64,000 nucleotides of DNA from Fischerella sp. JS2 (GTDB taxonomy: Bacteria > Cyanobacteriota > Cyanobacteriia > Cyanobacteriales > Nostocaceae), in NCBI RefSeq assembly GCF_032393985.1, contig NZ_CP135918.1, forward strand, positions 6,449,724-6,513,723, written 5' to 3'. Position 1 is the stretch's first letter. Every line of letters begins with the position of its first letter. The notes under the pieces are model-generated. The model saw only the letters and a program-made list of their open reading frames with translations, had not been told where the DNA came from and searched no databases. This document shows, in pieces, positions 1 to 8,207 of this stretch. The position numbers and the translations under genes were made by a program.

Positions 1-939
1 TTAGTGTTGCTAGATCTGATGATGCCAGGGATGGATGGTTATGAAGTAACTAAGCGGATGAGAGAAAATAAGAGTTTGCCATTTATCCCAATTTTACTGA
101 TCACTGCCCACGATTCACCCAATGTCGCCCAAGGTTTAGATTTAGGCGCTGATGATTTTATCCGTAAACCTGTAACAGTGGATGAGTTATTAGCAAGAGT
201 GCGATCGCTGCTGCGATTAAAGCATAGTATAGATGAACGAGATGAAATAGCCCGCCAAAGAGAAGATTTTGTTTCTCGTCTCACCCACGACTTACGCACA
301 CCTCTAGTTGCAGCAGAAAGAATGCTAACACTGCTTTCGGAAGGTGCGCTAGGAAGTTTATCACCACCGATGCAGGAAGTGATCACCATTATGGGTCGTA
401 GCAATACAAACCTTCTAGCGATGGTGAATACCTTATTGGAAGTATATCGTTTTGAAGCAGGTCGTAAAACCCTAGCGTTTCAGCCAGTTAATTTAGGGAA
501 ATTACTCAAAGAAGTTGCAGGCGAATTGACTCCTTTGGCCCAAGCCAAGCAACTTGCAATAAATTTAGATATTGATGAGGATTCTAGCAAAAGTACAATT
601 GTTGGCGATCGCTTAGAACTACACCGCCTATTCACCAACTTGATCGGTAACGCCATCAAGTTCACCGATAAAGGTTTTATCACTATCACTCTTGTAGCAA
701 TTACCACTGATGATGAGAGTATTACGATCAAAATAGCAGATACAGGCCCTGGTATTCCTCCACAAGAACAAGCAACTTTATTTGAACGATTTCGCCAAGG
801 AAGTCACAAACGTTCCGGTAGTGGTTTAGGGCTGTATCTTTCTCGTCGAATAGTAGAAGCACACAAAGGAAGTATCGAAGTAAGTTCAGAGTTAGGAAAA
901 GGCAGTATATTTATTGTTAATTTGCCTGTAAAACAGTAA
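1..939 (+). CDS. Hybrid receiver-histidine kinase, 3' part (runs off the left edge)
   Basis: The reading frame is open at base 1, so the N-terminus lies outside the window. Visible are the second half of a receiver domain (phosphoacceptor Asp in LLDLMMPGMDG, the conserved Lys in IRKPV), a short linker, and a complete kinase core: H-box SRLTHDLRTP with the phosphorylatable His, N-box NLIGNAIKFTDKG, G1 IADTGPGIP and G2 GSGLGLYLSRR. The receiver-then-kinase order is common in cyanobacterial phosphorelay kinases. It presumably takes a phosphoryl group on the receiver and autophosphorylates His in the cytoplasm. The input signal and partner cannot be told from this fragment. The truncation is only the window edge. 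Confidence 0.93.
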   Translation, partial: LVLLDLMMPGMDGYEVTKRMRENKSLPFIPILLITAHDSPNVAQGLDLGADDFIRKPVTVDELLARVRSLLRLKHSIDERDEIARQREDFVSRLTHDLRTPLVAAERMLTLLSEGALGSLSPPMQEVITIMGRSNTNLLAMVNTLLEVYRFEAGRKTLAFQPVNLGKLLKEVAGELTPLAQAKQLAINLDIDEDSSKSTIVGDRLELHRLFTNLIGNAIKFTDKGFITITLVAITTDDESITIKIADTGPGIPPQEQATLFERFRQGSHKRSGSGLGLYLSRRIVEAHKGSIEVSSELGKGSIFIVNLPVKQ

Positions 940-1239
940 TTTTATCTGTGTTCATCTGTGTACCCTGCGGGAAGCCGCTTGCGCGTCTACATCCGTGTTC
1001 GTTATTCATCAATTTTTTTGTAGCTTAAATTCCTGATCGATAGTCCGATAAATTTTGGGAAGACGAACACCGATGCACACCGATACACACCGATGGATGC
1101 AGATAGATTACTTGTTACCAACAAGAGTGAATTCACATGAGATACATCTATTTATAACAAAAATGTACTAAAATTTTTGGATGTGGACATTTTGTCATTT
1201 ATATTCATATCAATAAAATATATTTATTTGAGAGATTAA
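940..1239. repeat. Gene-free stretch with a small dispersed repeat and CACCGATG-type repeats
   Basis: No convincing ORF. It holds one GC-rich palindromic dispersed repeat at about 961-989 (ends TAC...CTA), the same family seen at 4528, 38745, 45201 and 55186. Next to it are degenerate repeats of the type ACACCGATGCACACCGAT at about 1067-1097. The A+T-rich last 80 bases precede the aldehyde dehydrogenase and probably hold its promoter; no clear -10/-35 pair can be singled out. Confidence 0.6.
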
Positions 1240-2625
1240 ATGATTCCGGAAATATCAGTCAATGAAATTATTCATCAACAACGAATTTTTTTTCAATCGG
1301 GTAAAACTCAATCACTCTCTTTTCGTATTTACCAACTAAAACTTTTACAACAAATAGTTAAGGAAAACGAAACAGCAATTTGTCGGGCTTTAAAAGCAGA
1401 TTTAAATAAACCAGAATTTGAGGCTTTTTCTTCGGAAATAATATTAGTTTTCAAAGAAATTGAAAATTGTATTAAAAATCTTAAGAATTGGACTAAGCCT
1501 CAAAAAGCAAAAGTCCCTTGGCAACTACTCCCTGCTTCAGCACAAATTTATCCAGAACCGTTAGGAGTCGTTTTAATTATTGGTACTTGGAACTATCCTT
1601 TTCAGTTAGTGATCGCACCATTGATTGGAGCGATCGCTGCTGGAAATTGTACTATTATTAAACCATCAGAACTGGCTCCGCATACATCTAGTCTTATTGC
1701 TAAGCTCATCGCTAAATATTTTCAACCACAATACATTACAGTTATTGAAGGAGGTGTGGAAACAAGTCAAAAATTACTGGCAGAAAAGTTTGATCACATA
1801 TTTTTCACTGGTGGTACTGCTGTAGCTAAAATTATTATGGAAGCCGCAGCTAAACATCTTACACCTGTTACCTTAGAATTAGGTGGCAAAAATCCTTGTA
1901 TTGTTAATACAGATATTAATATTACACATACTGCTAGACGCATTACTTGGGGTAAGTTTATTAATGCTGGACAAACTTGCTTAGCACCAGATTATTTATT
2001 AGTACATACTCATATTAAAGAAGATTTAATCGCTGCGATTAAAAAATGTATCCAAGAATTTTATGGTAATAACCCTGCCATCAGTTCTGACTATGGCAGA
2101 ATTATCAATCAAAAACAGTTTGATAAAATAACGAATCTTTTGCAGGGAGGTAATATTGTTTTTGGTGGAGAAACAAACAGAGAACAACTTTATATTGCTC
2201 CCACATTAATAGAGAATGTTTCCTTAGCAGATTTCATTATGCAAGAGGAAATTTTTGGCCCAATTTTACCAATTATTGAATACACAGATATATCAGAAGC
2301 GATCGCTTTAATCAATTCTCTGCCCAAAGCTTTAGCTTTGTACTTATTTTCTAATAATAAAAATCTCCAAAAAAGAGTATTACAGACAACTTCATCAGGA
2401 ACTGTGTGTCTCAATGAAACAGTCATGCATATTGGTGTTTCATCCTTACCATTTGGTGGCGTAGGTGATAGCGGTATCGGCAGTTATCATGGTAAATTTA
2501 GTTTTGACACTTTTTCTCACTATAAAAGCGTATTACACAATCCCTTTTGGCTGGATTTAAAATGGCGGTACGCTCCCTACACAAAAGGTAAATTATCTTT
2601 TTTAAAAAGATTGATTGGATACTAA
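1240..2625 (+). CDS. Aldehyde dehydrogenase, class 3 (fatty aldehyde type)
   Basis: A 461-residue NAD(P)-dependent aldehyde dehydrogenase that should oxidise aliphatic aldehydes to carboxylic acids. Seen: the cofactor motif GTWNYP (about 115-120), the general base Glu213 in LELGGK and the nucleophile Cys247 in NAGQTC. The length fits the short class 3 group, which lacks the N-terminal extension of class 1/2 enzymes. The C-terminal region (about residues 420-460) is basic and aromatic, which could favour membrane association as in fatty aldehyde dehydrogenases; this is inference. The cyanobacterial homologue I recall (Synechocystis AldE) acts on fatty aldehydes or apocarotenals. GAGAG lies just before the ATG. 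It is transcribed alone. Confidence 0.93.
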   Translation: MIPEISVNEIIHQQRIFFQSGKTQSLSFRIYQLKLLQQIVKENETAICRALKADLNKPEFEAFSSEIILVFKEIENCIKNLKNWTKPQKAKVPWQLLPASAQIYPEPLGVVLIIGTWNYPFQLVIAPLIGAIAAGNCTIIKPSELAPHTSSLIAKLIAKYFQPQYITVIEGGVETSQKLLAEKFDHIFFTGGTAVAKIIMEAAAKHLTPVTLELGGKNPCIVNTDINITHTARRITWGKFINAGQTCLAPDYLLVHTHIKEDLIAAIKKCIQEFYGNNPAISSDYGRIINQKQFDKITNLLQGGNIVFGGETNREQLYIAPTLIENVSLADFIMQEEIFGPILPIIEYTDISEAIALINSLPKALALYLFSNNKNLQKRVLQTTSSGTVCLNETVMHIGVSSLPFGGVGDSGIGSYHGKFSFDTFSHYKSVLHNPFWLDLKWRYAPYTKGKLSFLKRLIGY

Positions 2626-2628
2626 TTC

Positions 2629-3168
2629 CTAACTCTCCTGAATACAAGGCGCTGCTGCTAGAACTTGCGCCTCTGTTTGCATTAGTTCAATATCTGATGA
2701 CAACCACTGACGAGGTGCTTGACACTGGTGTGCCACTAATAGTCCCCATAATCCTTTGGGAGTCAAGACTGGTACAACCAGATTGGCACGAACCTGCAAT
2801 TGGCGCAGAAAATCTCGATGACAAGTAGCAATTGCTTCTGATTCAATATCGGAGATTGCGCGTACCCGTCCTGCCAAATACATGGCGGCATACTCATTAT
2901 TAAAACAATCATCAGGTCCTGTTGAACCTAAAATAGAAAATTCTTCAGAACTCAAAGCTTCAAATGTTACTTGTCCTTGCCACTGATAATAAAAGTAATA
3001 CAAAACCACGCGATCAACTTGAAGCGTTTCTCTGAGACGGTTTGTTGTTTGTATGACTAACGCGTCTCGTTCCATTGTTCCGATCAGGCGTTCAAGTACT
3101 TTGTGCAAACCGCGATCGCGATGCACTGTGACACTAGGATTCAATTCTGGGTTGGAATGACTTTGCAC
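2629..3168 (-). CDS. Stand-alone GAF protein with DXCF cyanobacteriochrome cysteines
   Basis: A 179-residue protein made of a single phytochrome-type GAF domain (about residues 25-172). The DXCF motif is present as DDCF (Cys88), and the canonical bilin-attachment pair Cys-His is at 116-117 in CHRDFL, followed by QVRANLVVPV. The 28-residue spacing equals that between the two bilin-linking cysteines of TePixJ as I recall it, so a covalently bound, blue/green-type photochromic bilin is a real possibility. There is no kinase, GGDEF or methyl-accepting domain, so output must come from a partner. The start is GTG, because the next upstream in-frame codons lead to a stop; a purine-rich GGAAGGAGAA lies about 30 bases upstream, further than usual. 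It converges with the aldehyde dehydrogenase (3-base gap). Confidence 0.85.
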   Translation of the reverse strand: MQSHSNPELNPSVTVHRDRGLHKVLERLIGTMERDALVIQTTNRLRETLQVDRVVLYYFYYQWQGQVTFEALSSEEFSILGSTGPDDCFNNEYAAMYLAGRVRAISDIESEAIATCHRDFLRQLQVRANLVVPVLTPKGLWGLLVAHQCQAPRQWLSSDIELMQTEAQVLAAAPCIQES

Positions 3169-3405
3169 TGGTCTGCAATAAATACTGATTTACAGTTCTC
3201 CTTCCATGCTACACACAGTAGGTGATTCTCCTAACTTACCGTTATAAATTCCCTAATCGACAAGATGACTTAAATTTTTAAGAATCTATCTAAGTAGCCA
3301 TCATAAGGTGCGTACACCAATAAAGAATGAAAACGGACATAAGGCATTGGGAATAGGTAAATAATTTAACTTTTAACCTTCTGCCTGCTGCCTTCTTCAA
3401 CATTC

Positions 3406-4002
3406 TTAAAAATTACTATAACGCTCCTCTGCCCAAGGTTCGCCTCTATGATGATAACCATTGCGTTCCCAAAAGCCCATTTCTTCATGTTGGAGAAACT
3501 CTAAGCCATTGATCCACTTAGCGCTTTTCCAAGCATAAAGGTGAGGAACTACTAGTCGCATCGGTCCACCGTGTTCTGCTGGTAATGGTTCACCAAATAA
3601 TTTCAAAGCAAAGAAATTTTCTTCTCTGAGAAAATCTTCCAGAGAAATATTAGTGGTGTAACCGCCGTAGCAGTGTTCCATCACATGGACTGCTTTAGGA
3701 TCAACTTCAATTTCCTTCATGAAGTCTGTCACCTTAATACCAGTCCATTTGACATCAAGTTTAGACCAACGGGTTACACAGTGGAAGTCAGCAGTAAATT
3801 CATGCTGGGGTAATGCCATGAAGTCTGACCAAGTAAAAGTCTTGGGTGTCGCTAACCCCCATACTCGGAATTCCCATTCCTCTGTATTGACTTGGGGAGT
3901 AGCACCATAGGTTAAGACAGGAAAACCCTTAGTTAAATATTGACCGGGTGGAACCCGTTCTTGTTCTTCCTGCGCTGGTTTTTGAAAAAACTTTCCTCGC
4001 AT
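3406..4002 (-). CDS. Sulfite-oxidase-like molybdopterin oxidoreductase
   Basis: A 198-residue protein consisting almost only of the oxidoreductase molybdopterin-binding fold (SUOX/MsrP superfamily). The Mo-ligand Cys is Cys75 in DFHCVTRWS; the GGPMRLVVPH and KSAKWINGLEF segments near the C-terminus are also typical. No twin-arginine signal peptide is visible, so it is probably cytoplasmic, unlike MsrP. It lacks the heme and dimerisation domains of true sulfite oxidases. Substrate is unknown; short members of this family are usually annotated only as sulfite-oxidase-like. It appears to be monocistronic, with more than 200 bases free on each side. Confidence 0.88.
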   Translation of the reverse strand: MRGKFFQKPAQEEQERVPPGQYLTKGFPVLTYGATPQVNTEEWEFRVWGLATPKTFTWSDFMALPQHEFTADFHCVTRWSKLDVKWTGIKVTDFMKEIEVDPKAVHVMEHCYGGYTTNISLEDFLREENFFALKLFGEPLPAEHGGPMRLVVPHLYAWKSAKWINGLEFLQHEEMGFWERNGYHHRGEPWAEERYSNF

Positions 4003-4093
4003 AAGTCACCAGAAAAAGAGGTCTTCTGAAGACACTTTAGTTTTTATATGAGTATTTGGTAATCGACCATTAGAAATGATTACAACATGAAGT

Positions 4094-4190
4094 AAGGCAG
4101 AAGGCAGAAGGCAGAAGGCAGAAGGCAGAAGGATTAAAATTAATACTTCACACTTCATTCTTCATTCTTCATTCTTCATCCTTCATCCTA
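4094..4190. repeat. Two heptanucleotide tandem repeat tracts (AAGGCAG and CTTCATT/CTTCATC)
   Basis: AAGGCAG occurs five times in a row at 4094-4128 plus a partial copy. CTTCATT then occurs three times followed by CTTCATC twice at 4153-4187. These are the short tandemly repeated repetitive (STRR) heptamers typical of heterocystous cyanobacteria. The tract is followed directly by a palindromic dispersed repeat at about 4193-4219. Confidence 0.9.
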
Positions 4191-4236
4191 CTCTACGAGA
4201 AGCCTATGAGCGCGTCTACACACTTCATCCTTTCAC

Positions 4237-4413
4237 TTACGATTCCTCTTCTTCCTCTTCTTCAGCAGATGGGTAAACAAAAGTAGAGCGTCCAGTCAAA
4301 ATCGACTTACCAAGGGAGAGGGCTTTTTGGGCTTCCAGGCTAGCTTTACGTCTCCAGGTAGCTCGACGCTTATCACGTTTGGATTTAGATGTTTTCTTCT
4401 TTGGAACAGCCAT
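4237..4413 (-). CDS. rpmF: 50S ribosomal protein L32
   Basis: A 58-residue ribosomal protein of the large subunit. The N-terminus [17 protein letters not shown] is diagnostic and fixes the start at this ATG; the frame could extend nine codons upstream but the extension is not family-like. Residues 10-35 are strongly basic for rRNA binding. Cyanobacterial L32 lacks the zinc-finger cysteines of many bacteria, and none are present here. The acidic C-terminal tail (a run of Glu) is encoded by a CTTCTTC-type repeat next to the heptamer tract downstream. Confidence 0.95.
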   Translation of the reverse strand: MAVPKKKTSKSKRDKRRATWRRKASLEAQKALSLGKSILTGRSTFVYPSAEEEEEEES

Positions 4414-4527
4414 ACTAGCGGATAACGCAATTTTTGACAACCTTATTATTCTAAGCCATCAAGGCATAATTCGTTGTTGGTTGTTAGTGGTTAGTAGTTA
4501 GTTATTTACTAATTACCTCACCCCACC

Positions 4528-4610
4528 CTACGGGAAGCCGCGCAAAGCGCGTCTACACACTCCTTACACCCCTCACACTCCCCTCACACTCCCCCCACCT
4601 CCCCCCTCCT
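4528..4610. repeat. Palindromic dispersed repeat plus CCCCTCACACTCC-type tract
   Basis: A GC-rich imperfect palindrome of the window-wide family (TACGGGAAGCCGCG...CGCGTCTA, about 4528-4556) is followed by repeated CCCTCACACTCC units. Both lie directly behind the 3' end of the next gene on the minus strand. Confidence 0.75.
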
Positions 4611-5127
4611 ACTTCCCAGCTTGGTTCGTTGTTGCTGGAGCAGGGGTTGAGAAGTTGTCTTCAAAATATAGAAGCGATCGCGCTGTTTTGAAATATTTTG
4701 CCCAGCGTCGTGGATCGGGACGATTGCGCCACTGGGGGCGAGTAACTGCTAATTCTAAAACTGGTGCGATCGCTCCGTTGTTTTGTACGGAGACAAATAT
4801 GGAAACATCTGTTACCAAGATATCTTGATCAAAACTACGTTGAGCAGCAGATCTGGCAGCGGCTTCTGCTCTTTGCAGTAGGGTTTCGTAGTTTTCTTCT
4901 GGTAAGCGATCAATAGACAGGTCTACTCTGGCGGTGTAAGCTCGCACAATCTCGGGTGCGATCGCGCCCATTGACAGCCAAATCGGAACCGCAGTACCCA
5001 GCAAAACTACTGCCTGAGCTATCCGGATTCTCTTAGCAATTAATGGCATAAGTTGAATAAGTCTCTGATAAGAAATTCTATTTCCACAGAGAATTCTGCA
5101 TGATGACTGATGACTGTAACTCTTCAT
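4609..5127 (-). CDS. Conserved cyanobacterial membrane-anchored protein, function unknown
   Basis: I do not recognise a named family. With this start the protein has 172 residues: a basic N-terminal part, one hydrophobic segment (AQAVVLLGTAVPIWLSMGAI), then a soluble domain rich in Ala/Arg with a predicted helix (ETLLQRAEAAARSAAQRS), a beta-rich stretch (DILVTDVSIFVSVQ) and an ending TRPQWRNRPDPRRWAKYF. The topology suggests an inner-membrane anchor with an exported domain. The start was chosen because GAGGAG lies 10 bases upstream of this ATG. A longer frame begins at 5169, and a shorter, equally plausible one at 5049 (MPLIAKR) would start just before the membrane segment. Confidence 0.6.
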   Translation of the reverse strand: MKSYSHQSSCRILCGNRISYQRLIQLMPLIAKRIRIAQAVVLLGTAVPIWLSMGAIAPEIVRAYTARVDLSIDRLPEENYETLLQRAEAAARSAAQRSFDQDILVTDVSIFVSVQNNGAIAPVLELAVTRPQWRNRPDPRRWAKYFKTARSLLYFEDNFSTPAPATTNQAGK

Positions 5128-5388
5128 AAGCTGTATACTCCTCACTATGAAAATTTTTGGTGAATCCAAGCACAGTATAATTTCGGTTAATCAAGTAAGA
5201 AAAAATACATAATTTGTATTTTGTATCTAAATGAAAGCCAACCTGAATTAGGAATTGTGAACACCGAACTCCCAACTCCCAATTGTTTTAGTCACCCAGA
5301 CTATCAATAAAACACTAGGTTAGCTTTGTTTTTTCAGCAAAGACAACCGCGATTTTAAGTAAGCAAAACATAACCGGCAGAAAGTGCG

Positions 5389-7242
5389 ATGGCAAATAAC
5401 TGGGCGATCGCTATTGGCGTAAATCAATATCAATTCTTTCAACCGTTAGGATGTGCTCAAGCCGATGCCGAGGCGTTAAAAGACTTCTTGGTAGTAGAAG
5501 CAGGTTTTTTACAACAACAGTGTCTATTAATGACAGACACTTCCCCACCTCTAGGTGATAGATCTACTTATCCCACCAAGGAAAACATTCTGCTTTTATT
5601 AGAAGATTTAGCTGCGGCATGTTGGCAGCCCCAAGACAGACTGTGGTTTTTCTTTAGTGGTTATGGCATCAATCACAACGGACAAGATTATCTGATGCCT
5701 ATAGAAGCAAACCCCGCTCAAATTGAAGAAACTGGCATAGAATTGCGGGCATTAATGCAAAATCTGCAACTTGCGAGGCTTGACACATTAATATTGCTTG
5801 ACATCAACCGTGCTTATGCTAGTCAGGCCAATACTCTTATTGGTCAAGAAGCAATTGAATTAGCACAAGAATTACAAATTCCTACTATTATTTCTTGCCA
5901 ACCAGAACAATTTTCTCACGAGAGTACCGAACTCGGTCATGGATTCTTTACAGCATCAGTATTGGAAGCTTTGCGTTCTGGCAACGGCAATACTTTGGAG
6001 GATCTAGAAAGATACTTGAGTCTGCGCACTCCAGAACTATGTCAACACTATTGGCGTCCAACGCAAAACCCTGTTACTATCATTCCCTCTAGGCAACAAG
6101 GTATCTTACCAGCATCACAAACAAATCATCGCGTAAAATATACAACAGCCCTCAGTTCTAAAGAAATCTTAGCTGCTGCTGCTGCTGCCCTGCCCACACC
6201 TTCGCTGCATTCCAATTCCCATCAATCAGCAGCAAATGCAACTACCTGGAATGGAGTGGGGGAAGTAGGGGAAATGGAGGAAGAAATTGCCAATTATTCA
6301 TCACTTTCGCCCCCAGCAACAACAAACTACTCACAAGTAAAACAAACAGCCACAGCCAGCACTTCTATTTGGAAACCACTACTGTGGTGGGGTGTAAGTA
6401 CGATGATGGTTATTGGCTTGCTGGCAGTGGTTGTTCTTCGCAATCAAGCAGGTTTTAAAACTGTAGAGATTTCTCCAGTTGCCACTAAAACTGCTAATGA
6501 TGACAGTGACACAGAAATTCTGCCTGTGTTACCAGATGGTGCTAGGAATAACAAGATTGTCAAGATTTTGCCAACTGTTCCACCGCCTCTACAAAGTAAT
6601 CAAATAAAACCACCGACTGTTCCTAAATCTGAATTAGCCAAGCGTAAGCAAGCGCTGTCGGACTTAGCGAAAATGTCGCTGCAACCAAATCAAGCCAGCG
6701 ATCTCAGCTTGGCGATCGCTAAAGCTAAAAAAATCAAACCTAGTACTCAAGGTTACGAACAAGCACAAACAAACATTCAAGTTTGGAGTGGCATGATTTT
6801 AGACTTAGCTAAAAATCGTGCCAAACAGAGAAAGTATGCCACAGCCGTAGCTGCTGCTGAGTTAATTAACCAAGATCAGCCAAATTATCCACGAGCACAA
6901 GCAGCAATTAAAAAGTGGCGTCAACAAGCCAAGCAGTTTGTGGCCAACACAACCCTTTTGGATGCTGCTAATGGCTTAATTCAGCCGGGACAAGCTTCTA
7001 GTTACAACCGTGCGATCGAAGTTGCTAAAAAAGTTTCACTAGGGGAACCAGGTTCCGATCAAGCTCGAAAATCTATAAATAAGTGGAGCGAAATTATTCT
7101 GCAACTGGCTAAGCGCCGTGCTTCCAGAGGAGAAACCAAAGCAGCAATTATAACGGCTTCTTTAGTGCCAGAGGGAACATCGGCCTATAACAAGGCTCAG
7201 CAAGCTATAGAAAAGTGGCAAAACAAAAAGCCGCAAAAGTGA
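5389..7242 (+). CDS. Pseudo-orthocaspase (caspase-fold protein without the His-Cys dyad)
   Basis: A 617-residue protein with an N-terminal caspase-like p20 domain (about 1-235), a low-complexity linker, one transmembrane helix (about 329-350) and a C-terminal part with three related helical repeats (about 410-615, each with a YEQAQ/YPRAQ/YNKAQ...KW signature). Active orthocaspases carry His in SGHG and Cys in a DxC motif. Here these are Tyr92 (SGYG) and Asn140 (LLDIN), so proteolysis is not expected. Pseudo-orthocaspases with such substitutions are a known cyanobacterial class and are thought to act as scaffolds or regulators. The linker around 290-300 is encoded by a GGGGAAGTAGGGGAAATGG-like repeat. 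Confidence 0.88.
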   Translation: MANNWAIAIGVNQYQFFQPLGCAQADAEALKDFLVVEAGFLQQQCLLMTDTSPPLGDRSTYPTKENILLLLEDLAAACWQPQDRLWFFFSGYGINHNGQDYLMPIEANPAQIEETGIELRALMQNLQLARLDTLILLDINRAYASQANTLIGQEAIELAQELQIPTIISCQPEQFSHESTELGHGFFTASVLEALRSGNGNTLEDLERYLSLRTPELCQHYWRPTQNPVTIIPSRQQGILPASQTNHRVKYTTALSSKEILAAAAAALPTPSLHSNSHQSAANATTWNGVGEVGEMEEEIANYSSLSPPATTNYSQVKQTATASTSIWKPLLWWGVSTMMVIGLLAVVVLRNQAGFKTVEISPVATKTANDDSDTEILPVLPDGARNNKIVKILPTVPPPLQSNQIKPPTVPKSELAKRKQALSDLAKMSLQPNQASDLSLAIAKAKKIKPSTQGYEQAQTNIQVWSGMILDLAKNRAKQRKYATAVAAAELINQDQPNYPRAQAAIKKWRQQAKQFVANTTLLDAANGLIQPGQASSYNRAIEVAKKVSLGEPGSDQARKSINKWSEIILQLAKRRASRGETKAAIITASLVPEGTSAYNKAQQAIEKWQNKKPQK

Positions 7243-7339
7243 GCAAGGGAAGGGAAGACAAGGGAGACACGGGAGACAAGGGAGACGAGGGAAAGAATAA
7301 ACACCAATTCCCGATCCCCGATCCCTGATCCCCGATCCC
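7243..7339. repeat. GGGAGACAA-type and CCCGATC-type tandem repeats
   Basis: Degenerate tandem units (AAGGGAGACA..., then CCCGATCCCCGATCCCTGATC... at about 7307-7340) fill the short gap between two convergent genes. They belong to the STRR class. Confidence 0.8.
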
Positions 7340-7717
7340 TCAACAATACTGGGAAACATCCTCGCCGCATTCATCGGCTAGATAACAAAGCGCTCGGAAA
7401 CGTAAGCTTACGACTTCTTCGTATAAGGGGTTGAGCTTACACATTGGTGGGATGTGAAATAAGGTTTTACCAAATAACTTAACGTCGCGCTCAAAGGGAC
7501 ATTGAGCAGGAATGAGATGACACAAGCGGTGTGCGAATTGGCGATCGCTAACTTTAACGTGGTCTAGCCACCGACGTAGAGGCTGGAGAATATCAAAATC
7601 AGGCTTAGAGACTGGACGATGTGAGTGAATAGCACTGCTATTGCTGGCTTCGGTTGGAGTTAGTGCTACCCAGCTAGCGAAAAAAATCTTTTTTGTGGTA
7701 TTGTCAAATACCTTCAT
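7340..7717 (-). CDS. Mo-nitro_C family protein (Mo-dependent nitrogenase C-terminus-like)
   Basis: A 125-residue protein. From about residue 48 on it matches the cyanobacterial family labelled Mo-dependent nitrogenase C-terminus (PF06967 as I recall): LIPAQCPFERDVKLFG, HIPPMCKLNPLYE, LRFRALCYLADECGEDVSQYC. Despite the family name it is not a nitrogenase subunit and no nif genes are nearby. Conserved cysteines (in CPFE, MCKL, ALCY, DECG and the C-terminal Cys) hint at metal binding or redox chemistry, which is inference. AGAGGAG lies six bases before the ATG. The role is unknown. Confidence 0.85.
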   Translation of the reverse strand: MKVFDNTTKKIFFASWVALTPTEASNSSAIHSHRPVSKPDFDILQPLRRWLDHVKVSDRQFAHRLCHLIPAQCPFERDVKLFGKTLFHIPPMCKLNPLYEEVVSLRFRALCYLADECGEDVSQYC

Positions 7718-8207
7718 TATCTACTCCTCTTTTTGCTTGAGGGTCTTCACCACTTCGATGAAGATATACAATGTAACAATTGCATTTCCCGGAAAATTCT
7801 TGTCCCGACACACATGCTACTTGCTGTTTCAGTAGTCACTTTGATCAGAACTCTTCTAACTACGTCAAGTTAATCTCAATTTCCTCGGGATCGGAAGTGT
7901 GATTGTAATATTTTCTTAATAACTTGACATAGTTAAAATTTTAATAAAGCCATCTGTCTTTAGACAGATATTAATGTAACATTTGTGAAGTTTTTTTGCA
8001 GAAAATTTCTCACTAGAATTTTGCCTAAATATATATCTAGTGTTAAATAATACCCAGCATCCAGCAATTACTTTTTGGTCATCAGTTGCGATGCTTTTCA
8101 CGCCGCACCGATTGGAGGTACAAGTCTTCTGGTCGCTGTTTGTCGCTTTTTGCCCCTGACTCAACAATTGTGCATTCCTAATTCTGAATTAGGATAACCA
8201 GCAAAAG
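7718..8207. promoter_or_regulatory. 490-bp divergent intergenic region
   Basis: A+T-rich spacer between the Mo-nitro_C gene (leftward) and the permease (rightward), so it should hold both promoters. Small frames on the minus strand (7916-8167, 8161-8382) have no family resemblance and no ribosome binding site. I see no RNA gene or long palindrome. Confidence 0.45.

Noticed and set aside
1-939. Truncated kinase as a pseudogene
   Set aside because: The frame is simply open at the window edge; nothing suggests damage.
4094-4190. Possible CRISPR array
   Set aside because: The units are uninterrupted 7-bp tandem repeats without spacers, and no cas genes are in the window.
7340-7717. Nitrogenase subunit
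   Set aside because: Only the small C-terminal family domain is present; no nitrogenase cofactor or P-cluster region exists here.
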